Shown here: positions 1-7,150 of the stretch, one piece after another
Layout of the letters: each line of letters starts with the position of its first letter
Position numbering within the stretch: position 1 is the first letter of the stretch
Source: a virus
Direction: 5' to 3' (one strand)
Virus record (IMG/VR): IMGVR_UViG_3300025764_000001
Location: 1-47,499 of that record
Length of the DNA stretch: 47,499 nucleotides
The notes under the pieces: generated by a model
What the model saw: only the letters and a program-made list of their open reading frames with translations
Told to the model about the DNA's origin: nothing
Databases searched by the model: none
Program-made: the position numbers and the translations under genes

Positions 1-99
1 AAAATCCTGACCGGCGGCTACTCTTTGGCTTGCTCCCTGACCTTTTATAAATGTTATATCACCTCTCATTATTTTACTTTTTTATTGGCTTTCGCCTGT
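1..99. repeat. Terminal direct repeat, left copy
   Basis: These 99 bases are identical to 47401-47499. They hold the first codons of the tail sheath gene (its ATG is at 67-69 here and 47467-47469 at the other end) and the 3' end of the small gene just upstream of it. The genes run continuously across the join, so the window is a circular molecule with an overlap. A 99-base overlap is what a de Bruijn assembly with k=99 leaves on a circular or circularly permuted genome; a true physical terminal repeat is less likely but not excluded. Confidence 0.97.
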
Positions 100-263
100 G
101 AGGTTATTTTCTTTTCGATAGGCTCATTGGCCTGTGGAATTTCATCTGAATGCCTTAGTATTAGCTCGCAGTTTTCTCTTTCATACAAACTAAACTCTCC
201 GTCTTCGGATACCCATACCTTATTAATATGTGGCAGTGCTTCAAATGTTTTTTGAGTATCCAT
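69..263 (-). CDS. Small conserved-type protein upstream of tail sheath
   Basis: A 64-residue soluble protein with an acidic middle and a lysine-rich C-terminus (KKITSQAKANKKVK). It has no signal peptide or membrane segment. Its ATG overlaps the stop of the preceding gene as TAATG, and its own TAA overlaps the sheath ATG as TAATG, so the three genes look translationally coupled. Its position between a secreted protein and the tail sheath suggests a head-tail or tail assembly role, but I cannot assign a function. Confidence 0.75.
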   Translation of the reverse strand: MDTQKTFEALPHINKVWVSEDGEFSLYERENCELILRHSDEIPQANEPIEKKITSQAKANKKVK

Positions 264-694
264 TATTGAATGTATCTACCTTCTTCAATCCATTTCGCAC
301 CGTCAAACACAAGTTCGATAATTCCCTTTAATCCTGTCGAAAGGGTTGCCTTGCCTGCTGTTTTCCAATTTGAACCGTAAAACTTTAAGAACGGTGTTCC
401 GGATGGAGCTGTTAATATAATCTCAATCTTATCACCAAAATAGCAATTAGTTACGATAGGTTGTTTTAATGTAAGACTATCCTTAAGCGTTACGTTATAG
501 ATAGTAGTATAAGCGTTCGAACCCACAACAGTACTATCGGAACCTGTTACATCTGTAACCGTTACTACCTTGTAATTAAGAACACGGCCTGTATTGTCCT
601 GATTTTTCAGTGTTCCAAAACGTGGAGAAGTCGATTGAGCAAACATTGCTATCGAAATAGTGAGTAAAAATATAACTGCAAATAACTTTTTCAT
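263..694 (-). CDS. Secreted protein encoded between capsid and sheath genes
   Basis: A 143-residue protein. Residues 1-19 form a typical Bacteroidetes signal peptide: two lysines, a hydrophobic stretch, then a cleavage site after ...AMFA before Q. The rest is rich in Thr, Val and Ser and looks like beta-sandwich; the C-terminal part (IIELVFDGAKWIEEGRY) resembles the end of phage fibre or decoration domains. The gene lies directly downstream of the major capsid gene, after a hairpin, and is coupled to the next gene by TAATG. A capsid decoration protein would be expected here, but the export signal argues for a periplasmic or surface product. The function is unknown. Confidence 0.8.
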   Translation of the reverse strand: MKKLFAVIFLLTISIAMFAQSTSPRFGTLKNQDNTGRVLNYKVVTVTDVTGSDSTVVGSNAYTTIYNVTLKDSLTLKQPIVTNCYFGDKIEIILTAPSGTPFLKFYGSNWKTAGKATLSTGLKGIIELVFDGAKWIEEGRYIQ

Positions 695-697
695 ATT

Positions 698-711
698 GTT
701 AAGATTTTAAC
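698..711. promoter_or_regulatory. Inverted repeat GTTAA-GATT-TTAAC
   Basis: One of six GTTAA-N4-TTAAC palindromes in the genome, flanked here by T and A to give TGTTAA...TTAACA. It ends 3 bp upstream of the start codon of the secreted-protein gene, so a bound protein could block its expression. Operator function is inferred from recurrence. Confidence 0.45.
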
Positions 712-750
712 AAAAGGGCGTCGGCTCTTTTATGTGGCCTTATCCCTTTT
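712..750 (-). terminator. Hairpin after major capsid gene
   Basis: On the minus strand AAAAGGG (750-744) can pair with CCCTTTT (718-712) around a 25-nt loop that contains further GC pairs. It follows the capsid stop codon and is followed by TGTTAAAAT. It may be a weak terminator or processing hairpin that lowers expression of tail genes relative to capsid. Confidence 0.4.
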
Positions 751-761
751 GATGTGACTAA

Positions 762-1772
762 TTAAACCGTAAAACTTCCACTTGTTAAAGTGGTATATAA
801 AAAGACTTGTTCTGAGAATCCGTACTGAACGTCAAACTTCATAAGTCCTTTTAAGAAAAAGAGTTCTGAGTTGTTTTGTAGTCTCTGGAGCTGAAGGTTG
901 TTGTCTTCAGTTGAGTTCATACCTACGTAAAGATTTGAGCTTACGTCATCCAGACCTTCTACGAATAGAATTGTATTGTCTGGTAAACCTGCCAATCCAA
1001 TAACCTGAAATCCTTTATAAGGTTGTGTTTCGCCTGCCTGAGTAGTTTGACCTTTAAATGTAAGGTTAATACTTGCGCCCTGGTACAGTTGCTCTGAAGC
1101 AATAGACATAAAGAATTTAAGTCTTTTAAACCTGTTAGGGCGACTTAAAAGTGCTTTTTTGTTAACAGCGCAAAGAGTAATCAGTTTATCCATTGCCTCT
1201 AAAATGTTCGTAGAAGTTGAACCTACTGAAGCAGTAGAAATTAAAGGGTAAGGACTTGTCACCTTAAGTACTCCGGAATCTGCGATCATCTTTTTCAGGA
1301 AACCATCAAAGAAACAGATCTGTCCGTTTCCGGCTGTACCTGGAGTTGCTGAATAAGTTGTTGAACCCATCCAAAGACCGAGTTCAATTTGCTCAAACGC
1401 ACGCTCTAAGCCGATTTGCATCATGTAGTTTTCGGCTGTAACCGGAAGTTCACGAGCTAACAAAGTTGGTGAAAGTTGTTCTGCAAGCCAGTGTTGTTCA
1501 TAATCACGGGGATTAAATTCAACATAGACCATAAGGTCCTGAGGTTCCAAAACACGACCATCAACTGTAAAGGTTCCGGATGAAGTAGGAGTTGCGGCTC
1601 TGGGCTGCATAGGGTTTGCAAAGTCTACACGACCTATGGTGTGTTTCTTTTTAATGCCGTCCTGAACATATACGCCACCTTTTTGCAGAGTATCCATTCC
1701 GAATGTTGCAGGTAACCAAAAGTAGCTTGCAAATGTTCCGGCGTAACTGGTATCACTAATTACTAATGCCAT
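762..1772 (-). CDS. Major capsid protein
   Basis: A 336-residue protein, a usual length for a HK97-fold major capsid protein. It lies immediately after the protease/scaffold gene and ahead of the tail genes. It has no signal peptide or membrane segment. The N-terminal region contains an extended, Pro/Thr-rich stretch (residues about 55-70), followed by an alpha/beta body and a C-terminus rich in beta strands (FSEQVFLYTTLTSGSFTV). The assignment rests on gene order, size and composition more than on a motif. It would form the icosahedral head shell. Confidence 0.8.
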   Translation of the reverse strand: MALVISDTSYAGTFASYFWLPATFGMDTLQKGGVYVQDGIKKKHTIGRVDFANPMQPRAATPTSSGTFTVDGRVLEPQDLMVYVEFNPRDYEQHWLAEQLSPTLLARELPVTAENYMMQIGLERAFEQIELGLWMGSTTYSATPGTAGNGQICFFDGFLKKMIADSGVLKVTSPYPLISTASVGSTSTNILEAMDKLITLCAVNKKALLSRPNRFKRLKFFMSIASEQLYQGASINLTFKGQTTQAGETQPYKGFQVIGLAGLPDNTILFVEGLDDVSSNLYVGMNSTEDNNLQLQRLQNNSELFFLKGLMKFDVQYGFSEQVFLYTTLTSGSFTV

Positions 1773-1799
1773 TTTATCTGAGTTTTATTTTATTTATAA

Positions 1800-2357
1800 T
1801 TAAATTTTACCTTCTCTGCGAAGTTTGTTCTTTGCCATAAGTCCAAGTGCTGAAGTAGGTAATTGACCAGCATCTAACTTATTTGGAGTTGCATCTGTGA
1901 TAACGGGAGCGATTTTATTCAGTGGAAGGTCTTCAATCATAGATTTTGTTTCATTAAAACCTAATTTCTTAGCTGTCTCTGACCATTTTAGAATTACAGT
2001 AGCTTCGTTTTTGATACGACCTGCTTTTGCGTAGCCTTCGATCATGTTCTTGACCTTTTCGCCTTCAGCTTTGTCTTCAGCGGCTTTCTTGTCAGTCTCC
2101 ATTGCATTGAGTTTATTTTTGCAATCTTCGAGTTCTTCCATGCACTTGTCGTAAGTGGCTTTTGCTTCGGCAGCTTTGGCTTTCAGTTTATCCATCTCGT
2201 CGCCGTCAGCATCTTCTTTTGCTTTGGCTTTCATTTGAACTTCTTTAAGAGAGGCTTCGGCTGAAGTGGCTCTCAGTTCGATGACCTCAATAGCCTTTAC
2301 GATGCTATCTTCGGGTGCTGAATCATTTAAACCCAGCTTCATTGTTACCTTTATCAT
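1800..2357 (-). CDS. Possible nested scaffold gene inside the protease gene
   Basis: An in-frame ATG at codon 217 (ATG at 2355-2357) opens a run MIKVTMKLGLNDSAPEDSI that looks like a natural protein N-terminus. It begins just where the protease domain and linker end and the coiled-coil scaffold starts. The bases upstream are A-rich, the usual Bacteroidetes initiation context. Independent expression of the scaffold from within the protease gene is known in lambda (C/Nu3); here it is inferred. Confidence 0.4.
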   Translation of the reverse strand: MIKVTMKLGLNDSAPEDSIVKAIEVIELRATSAEASLKEVQMKAKAKEDADGDEMDKLKAKAAEAKATYDKCMEELEDCKNKLNAMETDKKAAEDKAEGEKVKNMIEGYAKAGRIKNEATVILKWSETAKKLGFNETKSMIEDLPLNKIAPVITDATPNKLDAGQLPTSALGLMAKNKLRREGKI

Positions 2358-3005
2358 TGTCTCAGTATTTGTGTTTAATATTGAATTTAAAACCGTGTTA
2401 CATTGTTTGTGAAAGTCTTTCGTTACCGATTGACCTCTTAAGTATTTTGTATTTGAGTTTGCGCTTGTTTCTACTGAGTCGCAAAGTCTCATTTCTAATG
2501 CTTCGCTTGGTGAAATATACGAATCCCGGTTCATCATTTTAACTACTTCGGGCTCTGTCATTCCTGAACGTTGTTCAATGATCTTTACAATACCGTTTTT
2601 AATAGTGTCCAGCATTGCATCTTCACCACCATAAGGGTTATGAAACATTAACCACGAGTAATCTGACATGATACGTTTACGACCTGTCAAAAAGATAACC
2701 CCTGCAATAGAAGCAGCTGCACCTACGCAATAAGTATCAACGGGAGTTTTGGTTGAAAGTATAGAATTACAAATAGAATAGCCGTCCACTACTGAACCGC
2801 CAAAGGAATTAATGTAAACATTGATTTTCTTTTTCCCTAATGTGTCTACAAATAGAAGTTCTTGTTGAAATAATGCACCGTCAATGCCTGGGCCTTCACC
2901 TTTTATGATATTACCGGATTTGTCAATTGAATCAGCATCGTTACCAATATGCTTATTGATTAAAAAGATAGGCTCGTCTGCTGAAGGGTCGATACAATAG
3001 TTCAT
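1800..3005 (-). CDS. ClpP-like prohead protease with C-terminal scaffold region
   Basis: A 401-residue protein. Residues about 1-180 are a ClpP-like serine protease: the oxyanion GGSV at 69-72, nucleophile Ser99 in GAAAS, His122 in FHNPYGG, and Asp161 in RDSYIS, the position of the catalytic Asp in ClpP. Residues about 217-325 are a long Lys/Glu/Ala-rich coiled coil, typical of capsid scaffold, followed by a short C-terminal domain. It would cleave scaffold and capsid during prohead maturation. It lies directly upstream of the major capsid gene, as in Mu and many phages with fused protease-scaffold genes. Confidence 0.88.
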   Translation of the reverse strand: MNYCIDPSADEPIFLINKHIGNDADSIDKSGNIIKGEGPGIDGALFQQELLFVDTLGKKKINVYINSFGGSVVDGYSICNSILSTKTPVDTYCVGAAASIAGVIFLTGRKRIMSDYSWLMFHNPYGGEDAMLDTIKNGIVKIIEQRSGMTEPEVVKMMNRDSYISPSEALEMRLCDSVETSANSNTKYLRGQSVTKDFHKQCNTVLNSILNTNTETMIKVTMKLGLNDSAPEDSIVKAIEVIELRATSAEASLKEVQMKAKAKEDADGDEMDKLKAKAAEAKATYDKCMEELEDCKNKLNAMETDKKAAEDKAEGEKVKNMIEGYAKAGRIKNEATVILKWSETAKKLGFNETKSMIEDLPLNKIAPVITDATPNKLDAGQLPTSALGLMAKNKLRREGKI

Positions 3006-3070
3006 GCAATAAAAGTATTACATGAAATTTGTCTATTTTATTTTTGTGTCAAATGTGAAGCTAATTTATT

Positions 3071-3111
3071 ATTAAAACAAAAACAGCTACCAAATAAATG
3101 ATAACTGTTTT
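3071..3111 (-). terminator. Rho-independent terminator upstream of protease gene
   Basis: On the minus strand AAAACAGTTATC pairs with GGTAGCTGTTTT around the loop ATTTATTT, giving about 12 bp with two G-T pairs, followed by TTTGTTTTAAT. It would end transcripts coming through the 112-residue gene upstream. Confidence 0.7.
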
Positions 3112-3214
3112 AATGGTTTGCCTGAACCGTCAGGTCTAGATAAGAGTTGAACTATTTTTCCATACCAATCCTTAACCACCGAGCAGAATCGAACTGCATT
3201 AATCTTAAATGTTT
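3112..3214 (-). other. Intergenic region with T-arm-like motif and GC hairpin
   Basis: This stretch has no gene with an ATG start. On the minus strand it holds GCAG-TTCGATT-CTGC (3197-3183), which resembles a tRNA T-arm, then a perfect hairpin CCTGA-CGGT-TCAGG (3134-3121), then the terminator at 3071-3111. One frame is open across it and reads like a protein (…KDWYGKIVQLLSRPDGSG…, ending at a TAG near 3091) but has no ATG. It could be a structured RNA or a decayed gene end. Confidence 0.35.
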
Positions 3215-3553
3215 TTAATTGAAATATTCGTTTGCAACTGATTGTATTCTATCCATCAACATTCTAATATTTTCGTTTTTGCTAATGTCCTCATAATCAT
3301 TATTGCTTACTTCAATAACGTTGATCGAAAAGTGAAAAGATGCAGTATTGTTTCTTGATGACCATCCACATAAATCGGTTGCCATTTCGCTTGTAGGTAT
3401 GCCAAACGATATAAATATTTTTTCTGTTTCCTCGAGTGCATTTTCGTGAACGTGATTTTCTCTCCAGTTTTCGAGTGATTTTATTTCTCTCGATAGCTTA
3501 CTGTCATAAAACTGACATGCTTCTTTTTTTAATCTAAATAATTTGGCTTTCAT
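3215..3553 (-). CDS. Hypothetical protein, 112 residues
   Basis: A soluble, charged, mostly helical protein starting MKAKLFRLKKEACQFYDSK. I do not recognise a family. It is the first gene after the promoter and terminator at 3636-3727, so it leads the head operon, and a terminator follows it. Its ATG sits in the leader AAAACCAATG that recurs in the early region, which is unusual for the late half of the genome and suggests shared translational control or recruitment from the early block. Confidence 0.7.
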   Translation of the reverse strand: MKAKLFRLKKEACQFYDSKLSREIKSLENWRENHVHENALEETEKIFISFGIPTSEMATDLCGWSSRNNTASFHFSINVIEVSNNDYEDISKNENIRMLMDRIQSVANEYFN

Positions 3554-3615
3554 TGGTTTTTAATTTTGGTTTCAACAAAAAAACAAAATTAAAACATTGA
3601 TATGTAAAATAAAGC

Positions 3616-3629
3616 GTTAAATATTTAAC
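3616..3629. promoter_or_regulatory. Perfect palindrome GTTAAATATTTAAC
   Basis: A 14-bp perfect palindrome of the GTTAA-N4-TTAAC family. It lies between the terminator (3636-3670) and the start of the 112-residue gene at 3553. It is a likely operator for a dimeric regulator. Confidence 0.5.
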
Positions 3630-3635
3630 AATAAC

Positions 3636-3670
3636 AAAATAAAAAGGCCGGGGAAACCAATAACCCGACC
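3636..3670 (-). terminator. Strong rho-independent terminator
   Basis: On the minus strand GGTCGGG (3670-3664) pairs with CCCCGGCC (3653-3646) with one G-T pair around a short loop, followed by TTTTTATTTTG. This is the clearest terminator in the window. It closes the terminase-to-tail-fibre operon and also lies only about 28 bp downstream of a good promoter (3698-3727). Confidence 0.85.
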
Positions 3671-3697
3671 CTCTTAACCAAACAAATGAAAAACAAA

Positions 3698-3727
3698 CAA
3701 AGATATTATTTTTTAGCCATTCTCAAA
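3698..3727 (-). promoter_or_regulatory. Bacteroidetes-type promoter TTTG-N18-TATCTTTG
   Basis: TTTG at 3727-3724 and TATCTTTG at 3705-3698, separated by 18 bp, match the Bacteroidetes primary sigma pattern (TTTG, then TAnnTTTG). It overlaps the end of the ribbon-helix-helix gene. Transcripts would start near 3690 and run at once into the terminator at 3636-3670, which suggests attenuation or antitermination ahead of the head operon. Confidence 0.55.
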
Positions 3728-3891
3728 ATATGTTCACGTTCTTGAATAGACATACGATCAAACTTCTCTTTGACTGCATCGGTTACAATACTGCTTTCAC
3801 TTTGCCCTGTATATTCCGCCTGTGCCTCTGTCAGTCGCTTGTATAATGGTGGCAAAGACGCCTGAACTCGTATGTATTTTTTATCGGCCAT
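3706..3891 (-). CDS. Ribbon-helix-helix-type small protein
   Basis: A 61-residue protein with a short beta strand (KYIRVQASLPP), a helix (LYKRLTEAQAEYTG) and a second helix after the SESSIVTDAVKEKF turn, the layout of a MetJ/Arc ribbon-helix-helix DNA-binding protein. Such proteins bind palindromic operators as dimers. It ends right at the promoter at 3698-3727, and palindrome 3616-3629 lies about 80 bp downstream, so it could regulate the head operon. Its start overlaps the stop of the previous gene by one base (TAATG). Confidence 0.65.
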   Translation of the reverse strand: MADKKYIRVQASLPPLYKRLTEAQAEYTGQSESSIVTDAVKEKFDRMSIQEREHILRMAKK

Positions 3892-4181
3892 TAGTTTACG
3901 CTTTCGTTCTTAAAATATTCCTGAAGTAATGTTTTGCCAGTCCAGATGGTTTCTTTTCGTATCTCTACGCCTTCAAGACTCCATTCACTTTCTGCAAACT
4001 CTTCGCCATAATTGTCAAACGCCCACTTCTTTAAAATATCAAAATAAGCTTTGCTTAAAATAATAGCTTTTAAGCGTAAACCAAATTTACGATTATGGAT
4101 GATACAGGCCGCACACATATCAATAGCAATGTTGTTTTGCTTTTGATAATTATTTAGGTCAATTATAGGTAGTTTTTTCAT
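3891..4181 (-). CDS. Hypothetical protein, 96 residues
   Basis: A soluble protein with a cysteine pair (MCAACII) and a C-terminal stretch with several aromatic residues. I do not recognise a family. It sits between the tail fibre gene and the ribbon-helix-helix gene and is coupled to the latter by TAATG. The pair could be a toxin-antitoxin or regulator-cofactor couple, but nothing in the sequence establishes that. Confidence 0.65.
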   Translation of the reverse strand: MKKLPIIDLNNYQKQNNIAIDMCAACIIHNRKFGLRLKAIILSKAYFDILKKWAFDNYGEEFAESEWSLEGVEIRKETIWTGKTLLQEYFKNESVN

Positions 4182-4183
4182 TT

Positions 4184-4975
4184 TTATACAGGATAAACAA
4201 CGTAAGAAACATCAAGGTTCTGAACTTCCCCAGGGCTCCTAAATTGTAGGGTAAATCCATTAATTGTTATTGTTGAGTCAATAACTCCAACATATGTATA
4301 AATATCACTTGCCGGAGCTGACCCTATTGAAATAAGTGATAAGCTTACTATATAGCTAGTTGTTGATAATGGCGTTGCAAATACAACATTATATGTTCCA
4401 ACTGTACTTGGAATGTCACCAATATGTACCCGGCCAACTGCTAACGGCTGTAATCCTGGCCCCGCAAAAGATAAATTAGGATATATACCAGAAACACCGC
4501 TTCCTGTTGCAATAAGTTGGGCCGGTATTGTAAAATTCATTGCATATCGAGCTGAATAATCAGCAAGTCCTGTTCCCGTTGTCCCAGCCTGAACTAATAC
4601 CTGCCTTATATTGTGAACGTTTTTTACTGAGCTATCTGTAAATGTTACAGGGTCGGCATTGATTGTATATTGACCAACATATCCCACAAAAACAGGTACA
4701 TCAGTTCCGGTTGTTGAAAAGCTAGCACCTGGAACGCTGAATATTTCGCCATTTAAAAATACATAACCTCCTGAAATAATGTAATTAGATCCTGAACCTG
4801 TATTAATGCAACCGCTCAAAACATACATAGTTGTAGCGCTATAGGTTGGCCCAATTAGGCTAATTATAATCCCGGCTAATGCTTCACTGTATGCCTGTTG
4901 CAAGAAAACAAGTGTCCCGCTTTTTATTGGCATTCTTGCCGAGTCTGTTATTGAACTAACGTCTAATATTTTCAT
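4184..4975 (-). CDS. Tail fibre or baseplate-attached fibre protein
   Basis: A 263-residue protein rich in Gly, Ser, Thr and Val with few charges, as in trimeric beta-structured fibres. The N-terminus (MKILDVSSITDSARMPIKSGTL) resembles the attachment region of short fibres. The C-terminus has alternating beta strands. It directly follows the P2-I-like tail protein (stop and start 2 bp apart), the usual place for a fibre in P2 and Mu-like phages. It would contact the host surface. It has no signal peptide, unlike the other fibre at 37848-39971. Confidence 0.65.
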   Translation of the reverse strand: MKILDVSSITDSARMPIKSGTLVFLQQAYSEALAGIIISLIGPTYSATTMYVLSGCINTGSGSNYIISGGYVFLNGEIFSVPGASFSTTGTDVPVFVGYVGQYTINADPVTFTDSSVKNVHNIRQVLVQAGTTGTGLADYSARYAMNFTIPAQLIATGSGVSGIYPNLSFAGPGLQPLAVGRVHIGDIPSTVGTYNVVFATPLSTTSYIVSLSLISIGSAPASDIYTYVGVIDSTITINGFTLQFRSPGEVQNLDVSYVVYPV

Positions 4976-4977
4976 GA

Positions 4978-5643
4978 TTAATATGTTGTTACCGTGTAAT
5001 TTAAACTCGTTGGAATGTATTGATTTACAAAATTCCTGACCGCCTGTTCATTTGTTGATGCAAATATAGCACTTGGAATGTTAATTTGAAAGTTATTCGC
5101 GTATGTGAATGTGTTATTGTTTCCTATTTTGTCGGCTGAAGTCGTTTGGCCTACTGAACTTGAATAAGCCTCAGTATGACCAATAAGAAAACCAACAACT
5201 GAACTCGAAAGGTTTGTAATATAAATATCGCTTACAGTGTCACCTATCCCGGACGGTGTCTGTGGTTGCCTGAAGGTACTGTCAAATTCTTTATTTAGAG
5301 CGTATTCCAATACCAACTTAGAACCATTATACAAAACCCGTTCCTGTAAACCAATAAAGTTATCCTGAATTAAAAGCCAGTTTGTTGTAGTTGGTAAATC
5401 AGTATTTCCATCAATCAAACTTGCGTAGATTTTCTTTTGGTATTTGACTTGTTGTAAATAGTTATAGGTACCTGCTGAATATGGCAAAGCCGTTGAACCC
5501 CCGTAGTACGAGCCAAAGAACAGATCCCTTAACCACTGCAAAGGTCTTAAAAGTGATTGAATAAATGCAATAGTGTTCTTATACCGTTTGTCGGGTGGTA
5601 AAAGATTTATTGCAGTGTCGTTTATGTTAACGTCGTAGATCAT
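4978..5643 (-). CDS. P2-I/Mu gp48-like tail protein with carbohydrate-binding-like segment
   Basis: A 221-residue protein encoded right after baseplate J, where P2 gpI or Mu gp48 relatives lie. The N-terminal 50 residues (DKRYKNTIAFIQSLLRPLQWL) are the conserved-looking part. Residues about 56-92 have the spacing of a small chitin/carbohydrate-binding module: Y-x-A-G-T-Y-x-Y-x-x-x-V-K-Y-x-x-K-I-Y and then P-T-T-T-N-W-L-L-I. It would sit at the baseplate rim and link it to fibres. Confidence 0.65.
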   Translation of the reverse strand: MIYDVNINDTAINLLPPDKRYKNTIAFIQSLLRPLQWLRDLFFGSYYGGSTALPYSAGTYNYLQQVKYQKKIYASLIDGNTDLPTTTNWLLIQDNFIGLQERVLYNGSKLVLEYALNKEFDSTFRQPQTPSGIGDTVSDIYITNLSSSVVGFLIGHTEAYSSSVGQTTSADKIGNNNTFTYANNFQINIPSAIFASTNEQAVRNFVNQYIPTSLNYTVTTY

Positions 5644-5646
5644 AAT

Positions 5647-5835
5647 TTATCCAATTAGTATCACTTCTTTTCCGGTTTCCGATTCTTGATATTGAGTATG
5701 CTGTTTTGAAATCTTTATTATTTCGGTTGCTTCTACTTCAATATACTCATTTCCGCAATCGTTTCTGTCATCCTTAAACACAATCATATCAAGTGGATAA
5801 TTGCGTAATTCCTTTATTAATTCAGCTACTGTCAT
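5647..5835 (-). CDS. Small protein of a phage-common type, 62 residues
   Basis: It starts MTVAELIKELRNYPLDMIVF and has an acidic middle. Short proteins beginning MTV-x-ELI-x-x-L-x-x-YP-x-D are common in phage and prophage genomes and have no established function. Here it lies between baseplate J and the P2-I-like gene. The spacing of 2-3 bp to both neighbours indicates one operon. Confidence 0.7.
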   Translation of the reverse strand: MTVAELIKELRNYPLDMIVFKDDRNDCGNEYIEVEATEIIKISKQHTQYQESETGKEVILIG

Positions 5836-5837
5836 AA

Positions 5838-6704
5838 TTATTCAGCTATAAAGTTAAGTGAATCCGCAAAAGCGTAACCTGTTGTATTTTCTCCGCTGAT
5901 ATACCCAGCGATCGTATTCCAGAGCCTCTGTTGAGTTTGTTTGTTTAGGATAAGGTTTATTCCCGCTGAATACGAATCGGTATCAGCACGCCCCCTTACA
6001 TTAAGCAGTACCACATCATTAACACCTGTCACATTCCTGATCACGTTTTCGAGGTCAGTCATTTTAAGTGAACCGTCAAAGTTTGTAATTGAAAGATTTT
6101 GTAAGAATGAATTTAAGGCCGCAATAACATTTGCACTTATCACTGCTGAATATTGGCCCTGGTAATAAATATCTGCATTCACATACAACTTATCGGAATC
6201 CAACGAAACAACCGTGTAGTTTATCCCAGCTGAACCAAGTTGATTTATGTAGCCTTGTGCGGCTGCTAATTCAGTTGAAGGACTAAGTTTAACAAATGGA
6301 TTTCCTTTAGCTACTTTGATTGTAACCTCATTTGATGCAGTTGATTTAACGGCGCACGCTGTAATAATTCTTAATGTAACGTCAACTAAGGGATAAACTG
6401 GAATAGTACCAACTAATTGTAATACTTGCGGGTCAGTACTTGAATATTGAAAAGCAAACATTTGCGCCTGAATCCAAAGACCGGAAGCCGCAGCACTTTG
6501 TGAGGCTGTCTTTTCGAGACTTAATTTAAGTACATCCATCAGTTGTTCCAAATAGGCCGTGCAAACTGAAAAGATATAACAAAATAGTCGCATCATGTTT
6601 CGTTTGCTCCACTTTGTCGGGTCAATCGTTATATTGATAGCCGCAAACGCTGCGACTAATTCTGTATTGATCTGGGTTTGAATATCGGAAATTGACCTAG
6701 CCAT
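5838..6704 (-). CDS. Baseplate J-like wedge protein
   Basis: A 288-residue protein starting MARSISDIQTQINTELVAAF. The start at 6704 is chosen because the 28 residues ahead of it duplicate coding sequence of the upstream gene. It has the baseplate-J pattern: a helical N-terminus, a central beta domain (residues about 110-220) and a C-terminal region with NVIRNVTGVNDVVLL. Gene order with tail protein I and fibre supports the call. It forms the wedge that attaches to the tail hub. Confidence 0.75.
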   Translation of the reverse strand: MARSISDIQTQINTELVAAFAAINITIDPTKWSKRNMMRLFCYIFSVCTAYLEQLMDVLKLSLEKTASQSAAASGLWIQAQMFAFQYSSTDPQVLQLVGTIPVYPLVDVTLRIITACAVKSTASNEVTIKVAKGNPFVKLSPSTELAAAQGYINQLGSAGINYTVVSLDSDKLYVNADIYYQGQYSAVISANVIAALNSFLQNLSITNFDGSLKMTDLENVIRNVTGVNDVVLLNVRGRADTDSYSAGINLILNKQTQQRLWNTIAGYISGENTTGYAFADSLNFIAE

Positions 6705-6963
6705 TATTATATATTTTAGTTTCGTAAACTGATTCGGGTTTATGTTTACAGTTAATGTAAACTCGAATACCTCTATCCATTTGCTCAAAGCTTAGTTCGT
6801 AATTAAAGATGGATAAAGCTTCATCGAAAACCCTTTGGACTACATCTTTATTTGTTTCTCTAAACTGTTTTGTAGTTTCACAATCAACAATAGTTTTCGA
6901 GTACATTATTAGTGTGGAGTGTACAAAATAAATCATTAATCTGTATTTCTCTTCAGGTGTCAT
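6697..6963 (-). CDS. Hypothetical protein, 88 residues
   Basis: A soluble, helix-rich protein with a cluster of aromatic residues. Its stop overlaps the baseplate J start by 8 bp. The position between the 60-residue gene and baseplate J would suit a gp25-like baseplate component, but I see no diagnostic motif. Confidence 0.65.
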   Translation of the reverse strand: MTPEEKYRLMIYFVHSTLIMYSKTIVDCETTKQFRETNKDVVQRVFDEALSIFNYELSFEQMDRGIRVYINCKHKPESVYETKIYNNG

Positions 6964-6964
6964 T

Positions 6965-7147
6965 TTATTGTTTTTTTATGAGTTCAGATATTTTTCTGGC
7001 ATAACCAAATTTGTCTCCCTCTGTAAAAGCGTTTTGTACAATCTTTGCCATTCTTAGTTCAAATTCTTTTGATGCTAAATACGGATTAGTCTCTTTGAGC
7101 GGTTCCATAATTTCCATCATTGCTTTTTGCGTGAGTCCTTCTAACAT
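6965..7147 (-). CDS. Hypothetical protein, 60 residues
   Basis: A helical, charged protein starting MLEGLTQKAMMEIMEPLKE. I recognise no family. It has tight spacing to both neighbours (1-3 bp), so it belongs to the neck/baseplate operon. Confidence 0.65.
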   Translation of the reverse strand: MLEGLTQKAMMEIMEPLKETNPYLASKEFELRMAKIVQNAFTEGDKFGYARKISELIKKQ

Positions 7148-7150
7148 TGG

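Noticed and set aside
3121-3205. Full-length tRNA gene on the minus strand
   Set aside because: The T-arm-like motif is clear, but no matching 5' acceptor strand lies within tRNA distance and no anticodon arm can be drawn.
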